From Bactericera cockerelli (lineage: Eukaryota; Arthropoda; Insecta; Hemiptera; Triozidae): DNA of 64,000 bases. The first letter of the stretch is position 1, and every line of letters starts with the position of its first letter. The DNA is taken from contig CM044967.1 in NCBI GenBank assembly GCA_024516035.1, forward strand, positions 15,343,145 through 15,407,144. Direction: 5' to 3'. Positions 22,861 to 34,700 of the stretch are shown piece after piece. Under the pieces are notes generated by a model. That model had not been told where the DNA came from, did not search any database, and saw only the letters and a list, made by a program, of their open reading frames with translations. Position numbers and translations under genes: made by a program.

Positions 22861-24700
22861 GCCCTTTTTTTGTATCGAAACTACAATTGATGTTTTAAAC
22901 AATAAAGGAAAAAAGAAAAGGAAAAAAACATCTTAATAATGTACCATTTGGAATATAGAATTTCACATTTTTATAATAAACAAACCTAAACTCTAATGTT
23001 TGCAAATCTTGAACTAGTAAGAACATGGTTTTCCCACTAATTGCTTCCGACTTGTGATTGGTAAAAAGAAATGCAAATCAATTGTAGAAAACATATTCAT
23101 ATGACAATTTAAACAAACAAATATAATAGATTAATAAACCATCGTAACATAACAAATCTGTAATTTTACAATGAACCTAAAGATTATGAATTAAGAGGAT
23201 GTCTGAGATTTCCTCTTGTGCAACTGCCTCGTAAGACAAGATCCTACAAATCATTGCGTTAGCAAAGATAATAGAAAGAAAGAGACGAAATGACTACAAT
23301 AGCTCTAAAGCTCTTTTCATTTTTTTTTTGTTTTTAACATTTAACCATCTAAATTCATTAGGTCAGTTCAAATGAAATTTATCTTTAGGAAGATCAAAAT
23401 CTCTTACACCATGAAGCTGATCTTGGTGAGCATTTTATCTGATCAGTACCAGCCACTCTTAGTAGGTTTGTAAATAATGTAGTAACACATTAAGATGCCT
23501 CATTCTAAACAAGAAATTCATCTGTTACCAATTCACAAAGTAAGTAAAATTCTAGAAAAGGGAGAAAGCATAATCACTGAAACAATACAGCGTACTTTTT
23601 AAAATATTAATTACCATTCAAATACATTTGAGTAAAACACATTGTAAGAGATCTGTCTAAAGTGATAGCAAACTGTAAAGAAATTACAGAGGTATTTTTT
23701 TTTATGATTTAAGCTTTCAACAAACCCGCGGTCCTATTTGAGAGTGAGTGATTTTTCTGAATTTGCATCAGAAAATTCAACGTCAACCAATTAAAATCCA
23801 AGCAATCAAACTCGGGAGATTACAAATAAATTTTACCAATTGGTCAGAAATTAAACTTAGTGAAACTGGTGCAAAGTCATCAAGAACGAGTTGCTGTGTA
23901 AAGACTGGTAAGTGTGTATCTAAGTTCATTTCTTGTTTAAAGTTTAGAATCATGTTCATATGTTAGCTTACAAAGTTGGAACGCGTTTTTTTGTATTCGC
24001 GAAGGTTACTGATAAGTATGGATAATGTTAATCTAGGTTCCAAATCATGGTTTTGATCACATGTATAATTGAATTTCTAGATATCTGTGTTACCATTATT
24101 GGGAATCCGTACAGGTATGGATTCGTAGCACAATGAAACGGTTCTTTTGGATAAGTCTTTTTTAAAGTAGAGACAAAGTTCTACTGATTCACAAATAAAA
24201 GTAGGAATCAGATTCACTTGTTTTTTTAGTTTTTATCTCCATCGATTGTAGATTAATCTACTGCAAGAATCAAGTTGATAACAATAATTACCAAATTTCT
24301 TGTTTAAAGGTAACAGCGAATGCCATGTTCTACTGGATGCGAAATGATTTAAATATTACGTCAACTTGATTACTATATATTGCGAATAATTCCAAGATAT
24401 TCTGAAAATATTGGCGTGTCTTACATTTTTGGGAACTCGAGGTATCCAAAAATAGTCCATTATTATAGAAATGTAACAAGAGCCTAAACTATCTTTTCCA
24501 ATAGAGAAAAAATATTAGTAATCATGAATTTAAAGAGGAAATCAATTTGCCTGTTGCTCCTAAATTTCAAAAATATCAGGATTAGGGTTCACGCACAATA
24601 TCAAAAAGAGTAAATTTTCATTTTAGTTTTTCCTCTCTCCTGAAAAGTTGTCCTCTGGCGCTCGTTTACATTTTGGCAAATCAGAAGCGATTTCCATTTT
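22861..24700. other. Intergenic: no gene seen
   Basis: Between the reverse transcriptase fragment and repeat J. No ORF above 72 codons; the missing Sm-B-like 5' exon was looked for here and not found. Confidence 0.5.
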
Positions 24701-24708
24701 CGTCCATG

Positions 24709-24917
24709 TATAGCTTTCCCACTATTCGTGAAAGAAAAATGCGTTTCGGTACTTTTAAAAATAAACAATGGATTTAAGCTATAAAAGAAAAAGAAATGGA
24801 AGCAAGAATTTTATAAATCCGTTTTGGTTAACCAAACTGGAAGAAGATTTTTCCTCTTCCAAAAGAAAAATAACTTTCTTCCAGTTCGTCCATTTTATTC
24901 CATTTGAATCCACTTTT
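24709..24917. repeat. Dispersed repeat J, copy 1
   Basis: GTGAAAGAAAAATGCGTTTC GGTACTTTTAAAAATAAAC-type sequence, AGAATTTTATAAATCCG, and CTTTCTTCCAGTTCGTCC. Shared with 43440-43715; no coding content seen. Confidence 0.8.
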
Positions 24918-24937
24918 CTTAATAAAAAAAAAATGAG

Positions 24938-25213
24938 TGTTTCATAGCCTTTTTTATTTCGTAGCCATGAAACAGGAGCAACTGTAGACGCTTGTGGTCT
25001 GTGTTGCAGCCTGCCCATCCCGATGGCCGAGAAGTGACACAATAGGTACCTACTTCTCATTTAGGTTTTGGGTCAACGCGAGAGCACCGGAAGATATCCC
25101 TTACAAAGAACTGTAACCAAATTATGAAAACAATTTTTTACGGCGCGGGTCTTTGAACCCGGACCTTCCGCATGGCAAGCGAGTGCTTAACCACTGAGCT
25201 ATTCGTGCGCTCT
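24938..25213 (-). repeat. Family D tRNA-headed SINE
   Basis: Reverse copy: TTTCGTAGCCATGAAACAGG, GTTGCAGCCTGCCCATCCC, then about 110 bp not in the first copy, and the head (CTTTGAACCCGGACC, CATGGCAAGCGAGTGC, TGAGCTATTCGTGCGC). Confidence 0.8.
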
Positions 25214-25331
25214 TAGCTATACGTAGTATAGCTTTGGTTAGAAAGAAAAATACGGCGTAAGACAGTACACGTCTGAACATCACACGACTTTCTGTTACAA
25301 TATGTTTATTCTTTCCGATAAATTTCTAATG

Positions 25332-25673
25332 TTAGAAATCGAAAGTATTACCTATGTTAGCTTTTGTAAAATAAAAAAAAATAGTTTTTGCTTCGATTTT
25401 AATTTCTGGACGTTTCATAGCCTCCTGAGCAACTTTGGTTTTGTGTCTTGGAGATGAGTCATTGGTGGCAACGATATTTCCGCTCGAACGTTTTTCTCCA
25501 CACACTGGAACATGGCCATTGACACATTGGTGTTGTGTGTACCGGGAGGACCTTTCAATTCGGATGGTTTCCAACTTCTTTATCGACATGTCAAAGAAAC
25601 CATATTTTAGTAAGCTAGGCAAAAGTCTGACTTTATAATATAATATGTCAGTTTTAACTGGTTTAGGCGTCAA
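25332..25673 (-). other. Unidentified 113-codon ORF
   Basis: Open minus-strand frame with a Lys/Arg/Ser-rich, somewhat protein-like middle (MSIKKLETIRIERSSRYTQ; GHVPVCGEKRSSGN). It lies between repeat D and the intergenic space. No acceptor/donor pair is convincing and no family is recognised. Could be an exon, a transposon fragment or chance. Confidence 0.2.
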
Positions 25674-25845
25674 TCATTTTGGACTTGAGGAAATTTCTAT
25701 ACTGAAAACCTCTCACAGGTTAACACTATCATGTCACAAAAGATCTATTTAAGGTCGCAGTGACAAAGAGCTTTCGTAGCCGACAGCCCTACTTATACCA
25801 ACACTATCATGTCTATCATAATAGACTAACTAGGCAATAATCATC

Positions 25846-25983
25846 ATCATAGGGTGGCGTCATCGTGAACGATGGTAGCGAGACAGTGGAGGAATGACTC
25901 AGCACTTCTACCACTTTACAAGGAGGCTAATAATTGACAAGGCCCCCAGAACCAAGCCAATGTTGATCTACTCCCTGTTTATA
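25846..25983 (+). repeat. Family F dispersed repeat
   Basis: CATCATCATAGGGTGGCGTC, then GAACGATGGTAGCGAGACAG, and ends ...CTACTCCCTGTTTATAG. Lies between the Sm-B-like gene and the NRF-type gene. Confidence 0.82.
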
Positions 25984-26220
25984 GCAATAGTACAAACTAA
26001 TAATTCATGTCTTTATTTTTACTTAGAAAGAGGTACATCTTTAGATAGGATATTAATTTAGTAAGGATATTTTTTTCAATTTGTTGAATCAATAACTCCA
26101 AAAACAACTCAGAGTCAACCCAATAATCAAATGCCAAATCTATTAGTATATGGATAGAATGTTAGATAAGTTTAAAGGAAGAACATAATGAAGGTATTAC
26201 TGTCAAATTGACCCTTACTT

Positions 26221-26221
26221 C

Positions 26222-26262
<41 letters not shown>
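26221..26262. repeat. Poly(A) tract, about 36 bp
   Basis: TTTTTT directly followed by a run of about 35 A. Could be the tail of a retroposed element; no body was recognised next to it. Confidence 0.8.
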
Positions 26263-27046
26263 GGCTTCCTGTCGAGACAATTTTCTAATATTAAAGAAAG
26301 TAATAGAATTTCAATTTTGTGATATTAAAATATATTTATTCTCAGACAGTTATACAATAAGATTTATAAAAATATTTGTCTGTGGAAAGGGTAATTTTTA
26401 ACAAGTAGGTACAAAAAGTCAAAGAACTGTTATATTTTAATAATATATCTAATATCCTTTTTATGCTTGGTTTAAAAAATAAAATGCATTTTGTTCATTT
26501 ACACCTAATTTCAAACTATTTCATACTCGAAAGAAAAGGAAAGAAAAAACAAAGATTTATATCAGTTGACCTCTCCGCGTTATGAGAGTTTGTTTCAATG
26601 ATTTTGACTAAAACTATGGTGGGATATGCCATATTGTATTATTTTCAATACCTACTTAATTGGTTAAAAAAGATAGGCCTATATTTCAAAGATACACATC
26701 ATGACCTCAACTGTCTGTGGTTTAGAAGAAACTCGTGATGCGAAATACACAAAATTTGATGTTCGACCATTTGAAGTGAGAAAATGAGTTTCAGTCCCGG
26801 GAGTATTATAAAAAGAAAAAATGTAAATTGAACTCAGAAACATTTGTAAAATTCTAGAAATTCTGTTAGAAATATTTGTAAAATTCTCAGGGTTACGTGA
26901 ATTACCCTTTCCACATTCAAAAAATATTCTCAGTAACAATATTTACCTACACATATTTACAGAGTAGGTATGGTGCTTTATTTAGACTGGTAACATAAGA
27001 GATTCATACAACAAAGTGGACTGTGGGCATATTTTAAAATATACAG

Positions 27047-27360
27047 GTGAAATTTAGAAGGAAATCTTCTTCTTACACTTTGACTTTTCCCAATTCTACT
27101 TGGGCTCGGCATTGGTCAACCCATTCCTCATGTTTGAGGTTGGTTGTTTCTGGCATTTCTACTTCCACATTTTACAGATATATGCACTTCCTGAAGCCAT
27201 CGCCAACCTCGTTAAGGGCCCTAACGATTTCTATTTTTGTCTTTGGCCTGACAAAACTGGTACAGTATCCCCCAGTAAGACAGTAAGACTTAACTGTTGG
27301 ACGTCCCCCAGCGATTATGACAGTACTGGTATTATTTATATGTCATGTGTGATATTTTAA
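27047..27360 (+). repeat. Probable dispersed repeat (TTTTCCCAA...GGCTCGGCAT family)
   Basis: CTTTGACTTTTCCCAATTC, ACTTGGGCTCGGCATTGG share wording with fragments at 34400-34470, 34590-34680 (CTGTCTTATCCCGTTCAAGC) and 39472-39520 (TTTGTCTTTTCCCAAACG). Two overlapping ORFs of about 80 codons exist, but I recognise no protein. Confidence 0.5.
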
Positions 27361-28296
27361 AGATAACTAGCTATACAAATATGCATGCCTTCAATGTTTA
27401 GATAGGATTTGGCACAGGCTTGGGCCGTTATCTTTGTGAAGTTATCGTAAAAATACTTGGCGATAATTATCAATGATCTTTATGTAGACTACGTTGCTCT
27501 GTTGCCATAACTTAATTTTTAAGGAAACATTCTGAAATAATATGACGATGAATCAATATGCTCGATGCAACTGTACTACCTACGTTATTATTTTATATAA
27601 TTGATTTATCAATTCTACCGACTGTGGAGACACCAGTTAGGACACAATTTAGTGAATATTTTTGGAGGAAAAATTTGGTAATGATAAAAAAAAAATCAAA
27701 AATCGGAAGAATCAAGAATCGATAAAATTGTATATAATCAATTTTTTTTTGTATAATATTGTAATCTTTGGCACAGCCCATTATTTGTTTATAGGAATAT
27801 AAATTTTATTTTTTTTTTTACTCAATAACAAATCATAAGAAAATATTCAATAAAACATAATGAACTAGAACTACCTACGGTATCAAAAAAATCAATGTCC
27901 TTAACAGCTTTCATCCACAACAGCTAATTGATTTCAACAATGGGTGAAAGATGAATAACAATCATATTTATGAAATATAATAATGAGATAATATTTAGAA
28001 AATCCCAACACTTCAAGCATGAGAGCAAATTTGACCTCATAACATTTATAAGGTGAAGATCTTGTGTAAGATCCTACCAACAATTGTTCTGCGACTTTCC
28101 CAAACACGTGAAAATTTCAATGATAAATTAATACAATAGTGAGCAAAATATAAAATGTTAGATAAACAAAACGAATGAATGAGTTTGAGATCATTTCTAC
28201 CTAAACATAAAAAATTCACTGGCTGACAGATAGAAAAACACAAAATATACAAAATGCAGTCTAATGAACTCAAGGTACAGATAACATCGATTTCCT

Positions 28297-28732
28297 TCAC
28301 TCATTTATCTTCTCATGTCGACGACTTTTGTGCGAGGAATCTAGCAACCTCACAATGGGTGCTTCAAGGTGCCAACGAAATACAACGAAACCAGGAATGA
28401 AGAAACGACGTTTCGAATAGAGAGTAAGTGTGAGTGCGTTGTGGATATGTAGAGGTCCGTCCAGTTGGAAACCGTGAGTACCATGACGACGGGATGCACC
28501 AGGTAGGCGCAATACTCAGCCGCTCAGAGGTTGCAGCATGCGGAACGAAGGCGAGTTGAAAGCAGCCGCCGTGGCCGTGCAGCAAGCAATGGACTATCCA
28601 TGCAGGCGGCGCCCCAGGCATGTGACCCACGGACACGTACAGAGCTGAGCCCCAGGCCTCCATGTGGTGAGGTGAAGTCCGTATCACCAGACAGAAGAGT
28701 GGCAGCGAAGGAACCAGCGATGATTGTATTGA
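28297..28732 (-). CDS. NRF-type gene last exon 12 (several small deletions)
   Basis: 436 nt from acceptor TTCTGTTTTAG to a TGA at 28297-28299. Conserved pieces appear in order but in changing frames: NTIIAGSFAATLL; EAWGSALYVSVGH; AWIVHCLLHGHGG; FRMLQPLSG; YCAYLVHPVVMVLTVSNW; then EAPIVRLLDSSHKS to the stop. Each switch can be explained by one or two missing bases, mostly in short homopolymers (ATGCCTGG, CACCTTGAA, GGCTGAGTAT). Substitutions at conserved positions are few, which argues against old pseudogene decay. A candidate AATAAA lies at 27805-27810. Confidence 0.7.
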
Positions 28733-31700
28733 CTAAAACAGAAATTTGTTGAATCATTAACTAAGAAACTTTCTGATTTAATCAAGCATAACCCCTTAGT
28801 TGGACAAATAAATAAATATTTTTTTTTCTATATATGTATTTTATTTTAATATTTGTTTATATATATTCTATAAAAATTAAATAATATAAGAACAATAATA
28901 GTGCCACGAGGTGATTTCATGTCGTGTGAGTTTTCCTTTACAGTTTACCAATGGCAATAATTATTGGTTAAAAATCATCAGTCCCTAGAACGTATTAACG
29001 CGAGAAATCTATTATTCTTAATCCTAGAATTTGAAACTTATTACAGTAAGATTTTGAAGAACTATTATGATTTGCTTGTTGGTCTTTAGTCCCCAAGAAC
29101 TTAATTACAATCGATGCATCGATTAACGTTGATCTGTGATCTGGAAAGTGGTAGCTAAGATAATTATCATGAACATCGTTTTAACCGATTCAAAACTCGA
29201 TGATGAAGCAGCGGAATTAAAGGAAGGTTTGGTATTGACATCACTCAAAATTATGTCTAACACCAAACTAAAAACATTAGAACTTTGATGTAATAAAGCT
29301 ATTTGAAACAAACCAAATTACATTGAAAACTGATCTGTTTTACTCTCACAGAACACCCGCAAACATTCCGACTATAGTCCTAATCGGTCACGTTTGTCAT
29401 AGAGTTCGTCGAAAAATGCGAACGATCTTGGATTCTGTAATAAATAGATCGTAAATCTTAAATTAGTTTAGGGAAAAAATGAACAAATGGACTTAAATGA
29501 ACTGTGGTTAGGTGGAAAAAACGTATTTCCATGTGAAATGGAAGATAAGGTATCAGCTATAGACTATGTTTTTTGAGACTGATTTGATATCTTAGGAGTG
29601 TCAGTATTTTTCTTCATTTATTGTATATTTTTTATGCTTTTATTGCAAGATCACCGCATATACGTCAAGTTCTATTGAAATCGAAATATTGTGTTTTTTT
29701 GCTACTATAAAAAGTGAATAAGGAAAAAACGAAGTTGTATCCAGCCAGGTCAGCGAGAATAGCACAAACTCACAAAATTATAGTTCCTACGAGTCCCGGT
29801 CGGGTCCTTCAGCAACTTGTGCCATCTTGCCGTAAAAGCCCCAAGGTATATTGCATGTCAGGTTGAATTAATCACCTTACTACAGACCCAATGGTAAGTC
29901 CGGCTAAATCAGCATGTTGGATATGCCTTGGCTAAATAAATAATGGGAACGCTTGAACGCTTCAACTTCATATAATGTATAATAATAATAACCCGTATAT
30001 TGCATATATAAATTTGCCTTCATACCTCTCGGTATTATTCAAAAAATCATATGTGGTCCAAGATGAGGCCGACAGAAAACCACTCCTGCGCAACCTGAAA
30101 TATTGAAATAATAAGGAAAACTTGAGTTTTCGTATAATTAATTTCGCTCTTAATTGAAGAATTTTTATTCCAATATTTCAAGCAGAGATGAAATGAAATA
30201 CTTGAATTATTAATATGTTTTCAATAAACTTGTATTGTGAAATTTGAGTTTATTATTCGATTGACTTTTTAATGAGTAAATAACCGACCTCAAGCTAATC
30301 GAAAGGCGGTTGTAACCTGTGGAGTAATGCATTTGAGATTTGTGAATTCACGAAAGTGATTAAACAATAGATAACTTAAAAAAAAAAACTTTTATTTTAA
30401 TGAGAATTAAGCCACTACTGCTAAATGTTATCGGTATTTTTCTTTTATTTTTAACCAAATTGGCAATTAGATTTCGTAACAGGTAAAAGTAAATATCAAA
30501 TTAAAATTTATTATTCACCAGGTTTCAATTTCTTAATTCAATTTTTGAGATGACTTTTTCCTTCTTAGAATTCTGATGATGTGTTTGCCTAGAACTTACT
30601 TCACAGAACACGAGCACGATATGCAAGCGCATAGAATGATACATTTGACTGTACCAACTCAAAAGCATGCACTGAAATTAAATTAAAGAGTTATTTTGAA
30701 CCATCAGTTTATTGGAATAATTTAAAACAGAATATTTTTTTCTACAGCAATCAAGCCATCATTAGATAGGCAATCACCCTAACATTACAAAATAAAAAGA
30801 TTGTAAATATTAACAACCCGAATATGAGTTTTAGGATATAACCGGACTAACTAAAGTTTTTTTTTTTTTAATTAGCTCATTAATCAGGTTTAAATTCCAT
30901 TGGTATGCTGAGTGTTGGAGCTGCACCTTATAGAACGATGAAAGAATGATAAACTGAGAAAAAGACTTACCATGTCCTTCATAGGGAAGAGACTGTTGAT
31001 GTAGAAAACATTCCTCCACCAGTAAACATCACAGTTGTATTGGTCCTGGCTCAACGGCTCAAAGACGGAAATGTTCCGAAGCCATCTCATATTGATTTCG
31101 GCCATAAGAAGCACGAACAAGTAGGCAGGAGTCAATCTGAGAGAAATCAAATTAATTTTTGATTAATTCCACTCAAAAGAATGCGTAAAATTTTAACTTA
31201 AATTGCACAGAGGTGTTACAAAAGTTCCTAATAGTGGGAAACTACTCGTATATTTGCCCTAATTGCAGAAGAATACTCGTATTTATGGTCAAATTATTTT
31301 CAATATTGATAACTACCAGACGACAATAGAGAATTTGGGACCAAAATTTCACGTATCATTTGAACGATCAGCGAACAGTTTATACCTACCTGATAAATCG
31401 ATATCCAAGAAGTTTGAAAAACTTGAATACGCCCAGCTGAAATTCAGATCCTCTTTGTTTTGAATTCTCCAGTGTGGCTTTCTGATTGATTTGCTTCTCC
31501 ACAGTTTTGAAATAAAGATAGGTTACCAACAGTCCACTGAAATAAGAGCATTCAAAAAATGAAGTCATGTTGAAATTCATAATGTTTCTCAATATTTAAT
31601 ACATTAATGCTAATGTCTCATTTTATAGTTTCTTGTTGAACTTCTACTTTCGTGGTTGAACGTTTACATTTTTTGATATTTTTGTAAATGTCAATTACAA

Positions 31701-34700
31701 TAGTTTACTAAGTTATATGGTTTGAATGTGGGCTAAAACTCAGATGAATATAACAAAGTTTTCCCTCTCTAAATCAGAATCTTGTGTCTTATGTATTATC
31801 TTTTTATTCTAATGATTTATTTGTCCATAGTAAATGCTGAACTGTAGGTGGTAAAATATTTTATATTGAATATTTCTCTGTAAACATAATATCTTACTTA
31901 CCTGATGAAGAAAAATGTGTCCACTGAAAATGTTGCTTGACTCACAGTTTGGAACATGAAATTTCTTTCGGTCAATGTTCTCAGCATTTTGTTTTCTGGT
32001 GGCAGACAATGAGTGGAATAATGTTTCAAGAGTTGAAGATATTAAATTTCCAACCTTAGGAATTCAGGAGGTGGGGGAAACGCATCGCTAAAGCAGGTAA
32101 CATCGAAAAAAACGACAGATGCTCTTTATTGATTGGTCATCATTTCAATGTTCTTAGGGATGTATTCGAATTACCTACCAATTATTATTTTGTTTTCAGT
32201 TTCACGTATAATATGACAAAAGTACCAAACAATGAGTGATACAGATCTTTTACATACCTACTGGACAGTAAATTATGTTCAAGGAACAAGGTATTTTAAT
32301 AATTTACACGATAAATATAAATTTTATACCAGAAAAACATGCACCAGCTCAGTTTCAGGACCACGGTATCTAAATTGCTGAATAAATTTTACAAATTCAT
32401 GCCTCCTTACAGAACTAATTATTAATTTTGTTAAGATCTTCTATTACATGCCTGAGCATAGTTACGCAAGTAATAGAATTTATTAAATAATAGCAATTAG
32501 GTACCTACTTTCTCTTGTGGTAACACTTGATGCTATACCTACAATGTTTTTGGTGAATCCAGTAGGTGTGAAGATAAAGAGATTCCACGGATTACCGACA
32601 CTTGAACGCGTACCGGACTTCTGGTGTAATACCAGAAGGCAGGTGATTGCATAGTAATCTGACAGAAGGTACTTGGTGGACTGACCTTCAGTTTATTTTA
32701 TTTATTAATGATGAATACGATGATGTTAATAAAATAAGTTATATTGATCCTAATATTATAAAACAAGTAATATTACAATAAAAAATATAGGTTCTTTATT
32801 TATATTGTTCGCGTAGGACTAAGGAGTTCTTTTGTACCAGCAATTCATTCAAAGTGTCATGTATTTGTTAATTTTTGATATTATTTTGAGTGTTATTTCT
32901 TTTTCAATTAATTTTCTTGAAGATTTAATCAAATTTTTATGGCGTCAATAAATTTGAATCTTTATGTATCTTTGTGATTCTATCGTTTACAGTTCTTCGC
33001 CAGACTAAACTAAACCAAACCTAACCACTGATCTGGGTTACTCTTTTTACCAGGAATTTGGGTTTGACAAGTGATTTTGAAAGTAAATGATCTTCGTACT
33101 CAATCCATGACTATTAAATAGAATATTTGCTAGTCTATTATGTATCTCTGGTCATAATAGTTACACACCAGACGATGTTGAGTCCAACCTGTTTTTGCAT
33201 TACCAGCCAGACCACTGGTCTACAATCTGTTCATAGCTCCCCAAAACTTTCAATGCCAATGGGTTATGCAATAGAAAGAATTCAGAGCAAAGTCTTTTGC
33301 TTGTATAACTTTGTTTATTTCCTGATATCTGTTTTGACCTGTTACACGAAAGCAATGCAAAAAAAAAAGAGCTGCATGAAATACTTGTAAAAGAAATGTT
33401 CAAAACAATTGAAATTACCTTCGATTGTTCACGATGCGATGCTTGAATTTTTTCAAATTCATTTGTTGTTCACAAACCACGACTATGACCGTCCACTCAT
33501 CATTGTATTGTTCAAATATCGCTAACTTTTTACTAAAATAAATAAATTCTGTTATGGAAAATAAATAAATACTGTCTTCGAAAGAAAAGAAAATACAAGA
33601 GAAAAAAACTATTTTGATATTATAAAAAATGTTCGTATAAATAGGTACTTTTTTTGATAGAAAATATGTATGTAATATATGCATGACTATTATTTCTACA
33701 AGAAAATCAATCAAAAATTGAGATTCAAATCAACGGATCCCTACGCAATATTTTCCGGTAGCTCAATGGTAAACCAGATGTCGCGGGTCCGAATCCCAGA
33801 CAGGACAAGTTATCCTCCCATTCGGGATTTAGAGCACATAATAATACGTATTGGGCTTACACCTAGGATAGTGGGACTTAATAGTACTAATCGGGCAGAA
33901 TAAATATGGCGATATTATTATTATTATTAGCTGAATCACCAAACTAGCGCCCTAACCACTATGACCTATGACAACCAAGGCATATTTTTTATACACATAA
34001 TTAACGGGCGGACGTATGGCTAACTGTTACAATAGCTATGCCCTAACTAGCTTAATGTATAAGCTTTCTTTCACGTCGATTAGTTTCACCTATCTTTAGT
34101 TGTTTTAGTTACAACTGTTGTTGTTGTTGTTGTAGCCAGCTTGGCTACAGCTGGAGGGTGTGTGATGGTCTCCAGCCAACTTTATTTCAAAGTTGGCTCG
34201 TCCTGAATCACATTATTTCTATGTGCGATCAAACATCATGAGGACTTGGACTTTTCTTTATAAGCCATTAAACCCTTAGGAAACTGCAAGCTAGCCTGGC
34301 TTGTAAGGGTTGGCTAATCTGTTCTCTGTTTATAGTCCTTTAGCGAGATGACTACTGTTACATGTCCTGACTAGCTTGACGTATAAGCTAGTCTTCTTCT
34401 TCTTCTTTTACTCTGTCTTATCCCGTTCAAGCAGGGTCGACGTTGTTCAACCTCATGGTTGAGGTTAGAATAGAATAGAATAGAAATTACCTTGTTTATA
34501 CTGCCGAGGTGAAACTAAAAAGTCCCTTTATTCCAGCAGTCTCTTTTGGAGGTTGATTGGTTTTGGCACATTAGCACATAAATATTACCTGCTTCTTCTT
34601 TTACTCTGTCTTATCCCGTTCAAGCAGGGTCGACGTTGTTCAACCTCATGGTTGAGGTTGATTGGTTTTGGCACATTCATCATCATCATCATCATCATAG

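Larger units (their letters stand above)
25984..28296. other. Intergenic and 3' flank of NRF-type gene
   Basis: AT-rich. Holds the poly(A) tract at 26221, the repeat at 27047, and a candidate minus-strand AATAAA at 27805-27810. No other gene recognised. Confidence 0.5.

Noticed and set aside
28364..28757. Three overlapping ORFs on the minus strand and one on the plus strand
   Set aside because: Frame fragments of the single NRF last exon broken by small deletions, and its antisense; not separate genes.
29760..29900. Minus-strand DMQY followed by TLGLL, resembling the NDMQF motif of acyltransferase-3 proteins
   Set aside because: No splice acceptor in phase, no flanking conserved residues, and a stop soon after. 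Exon 9 at 30600-30671 already supplies the preceding CM..SWY.
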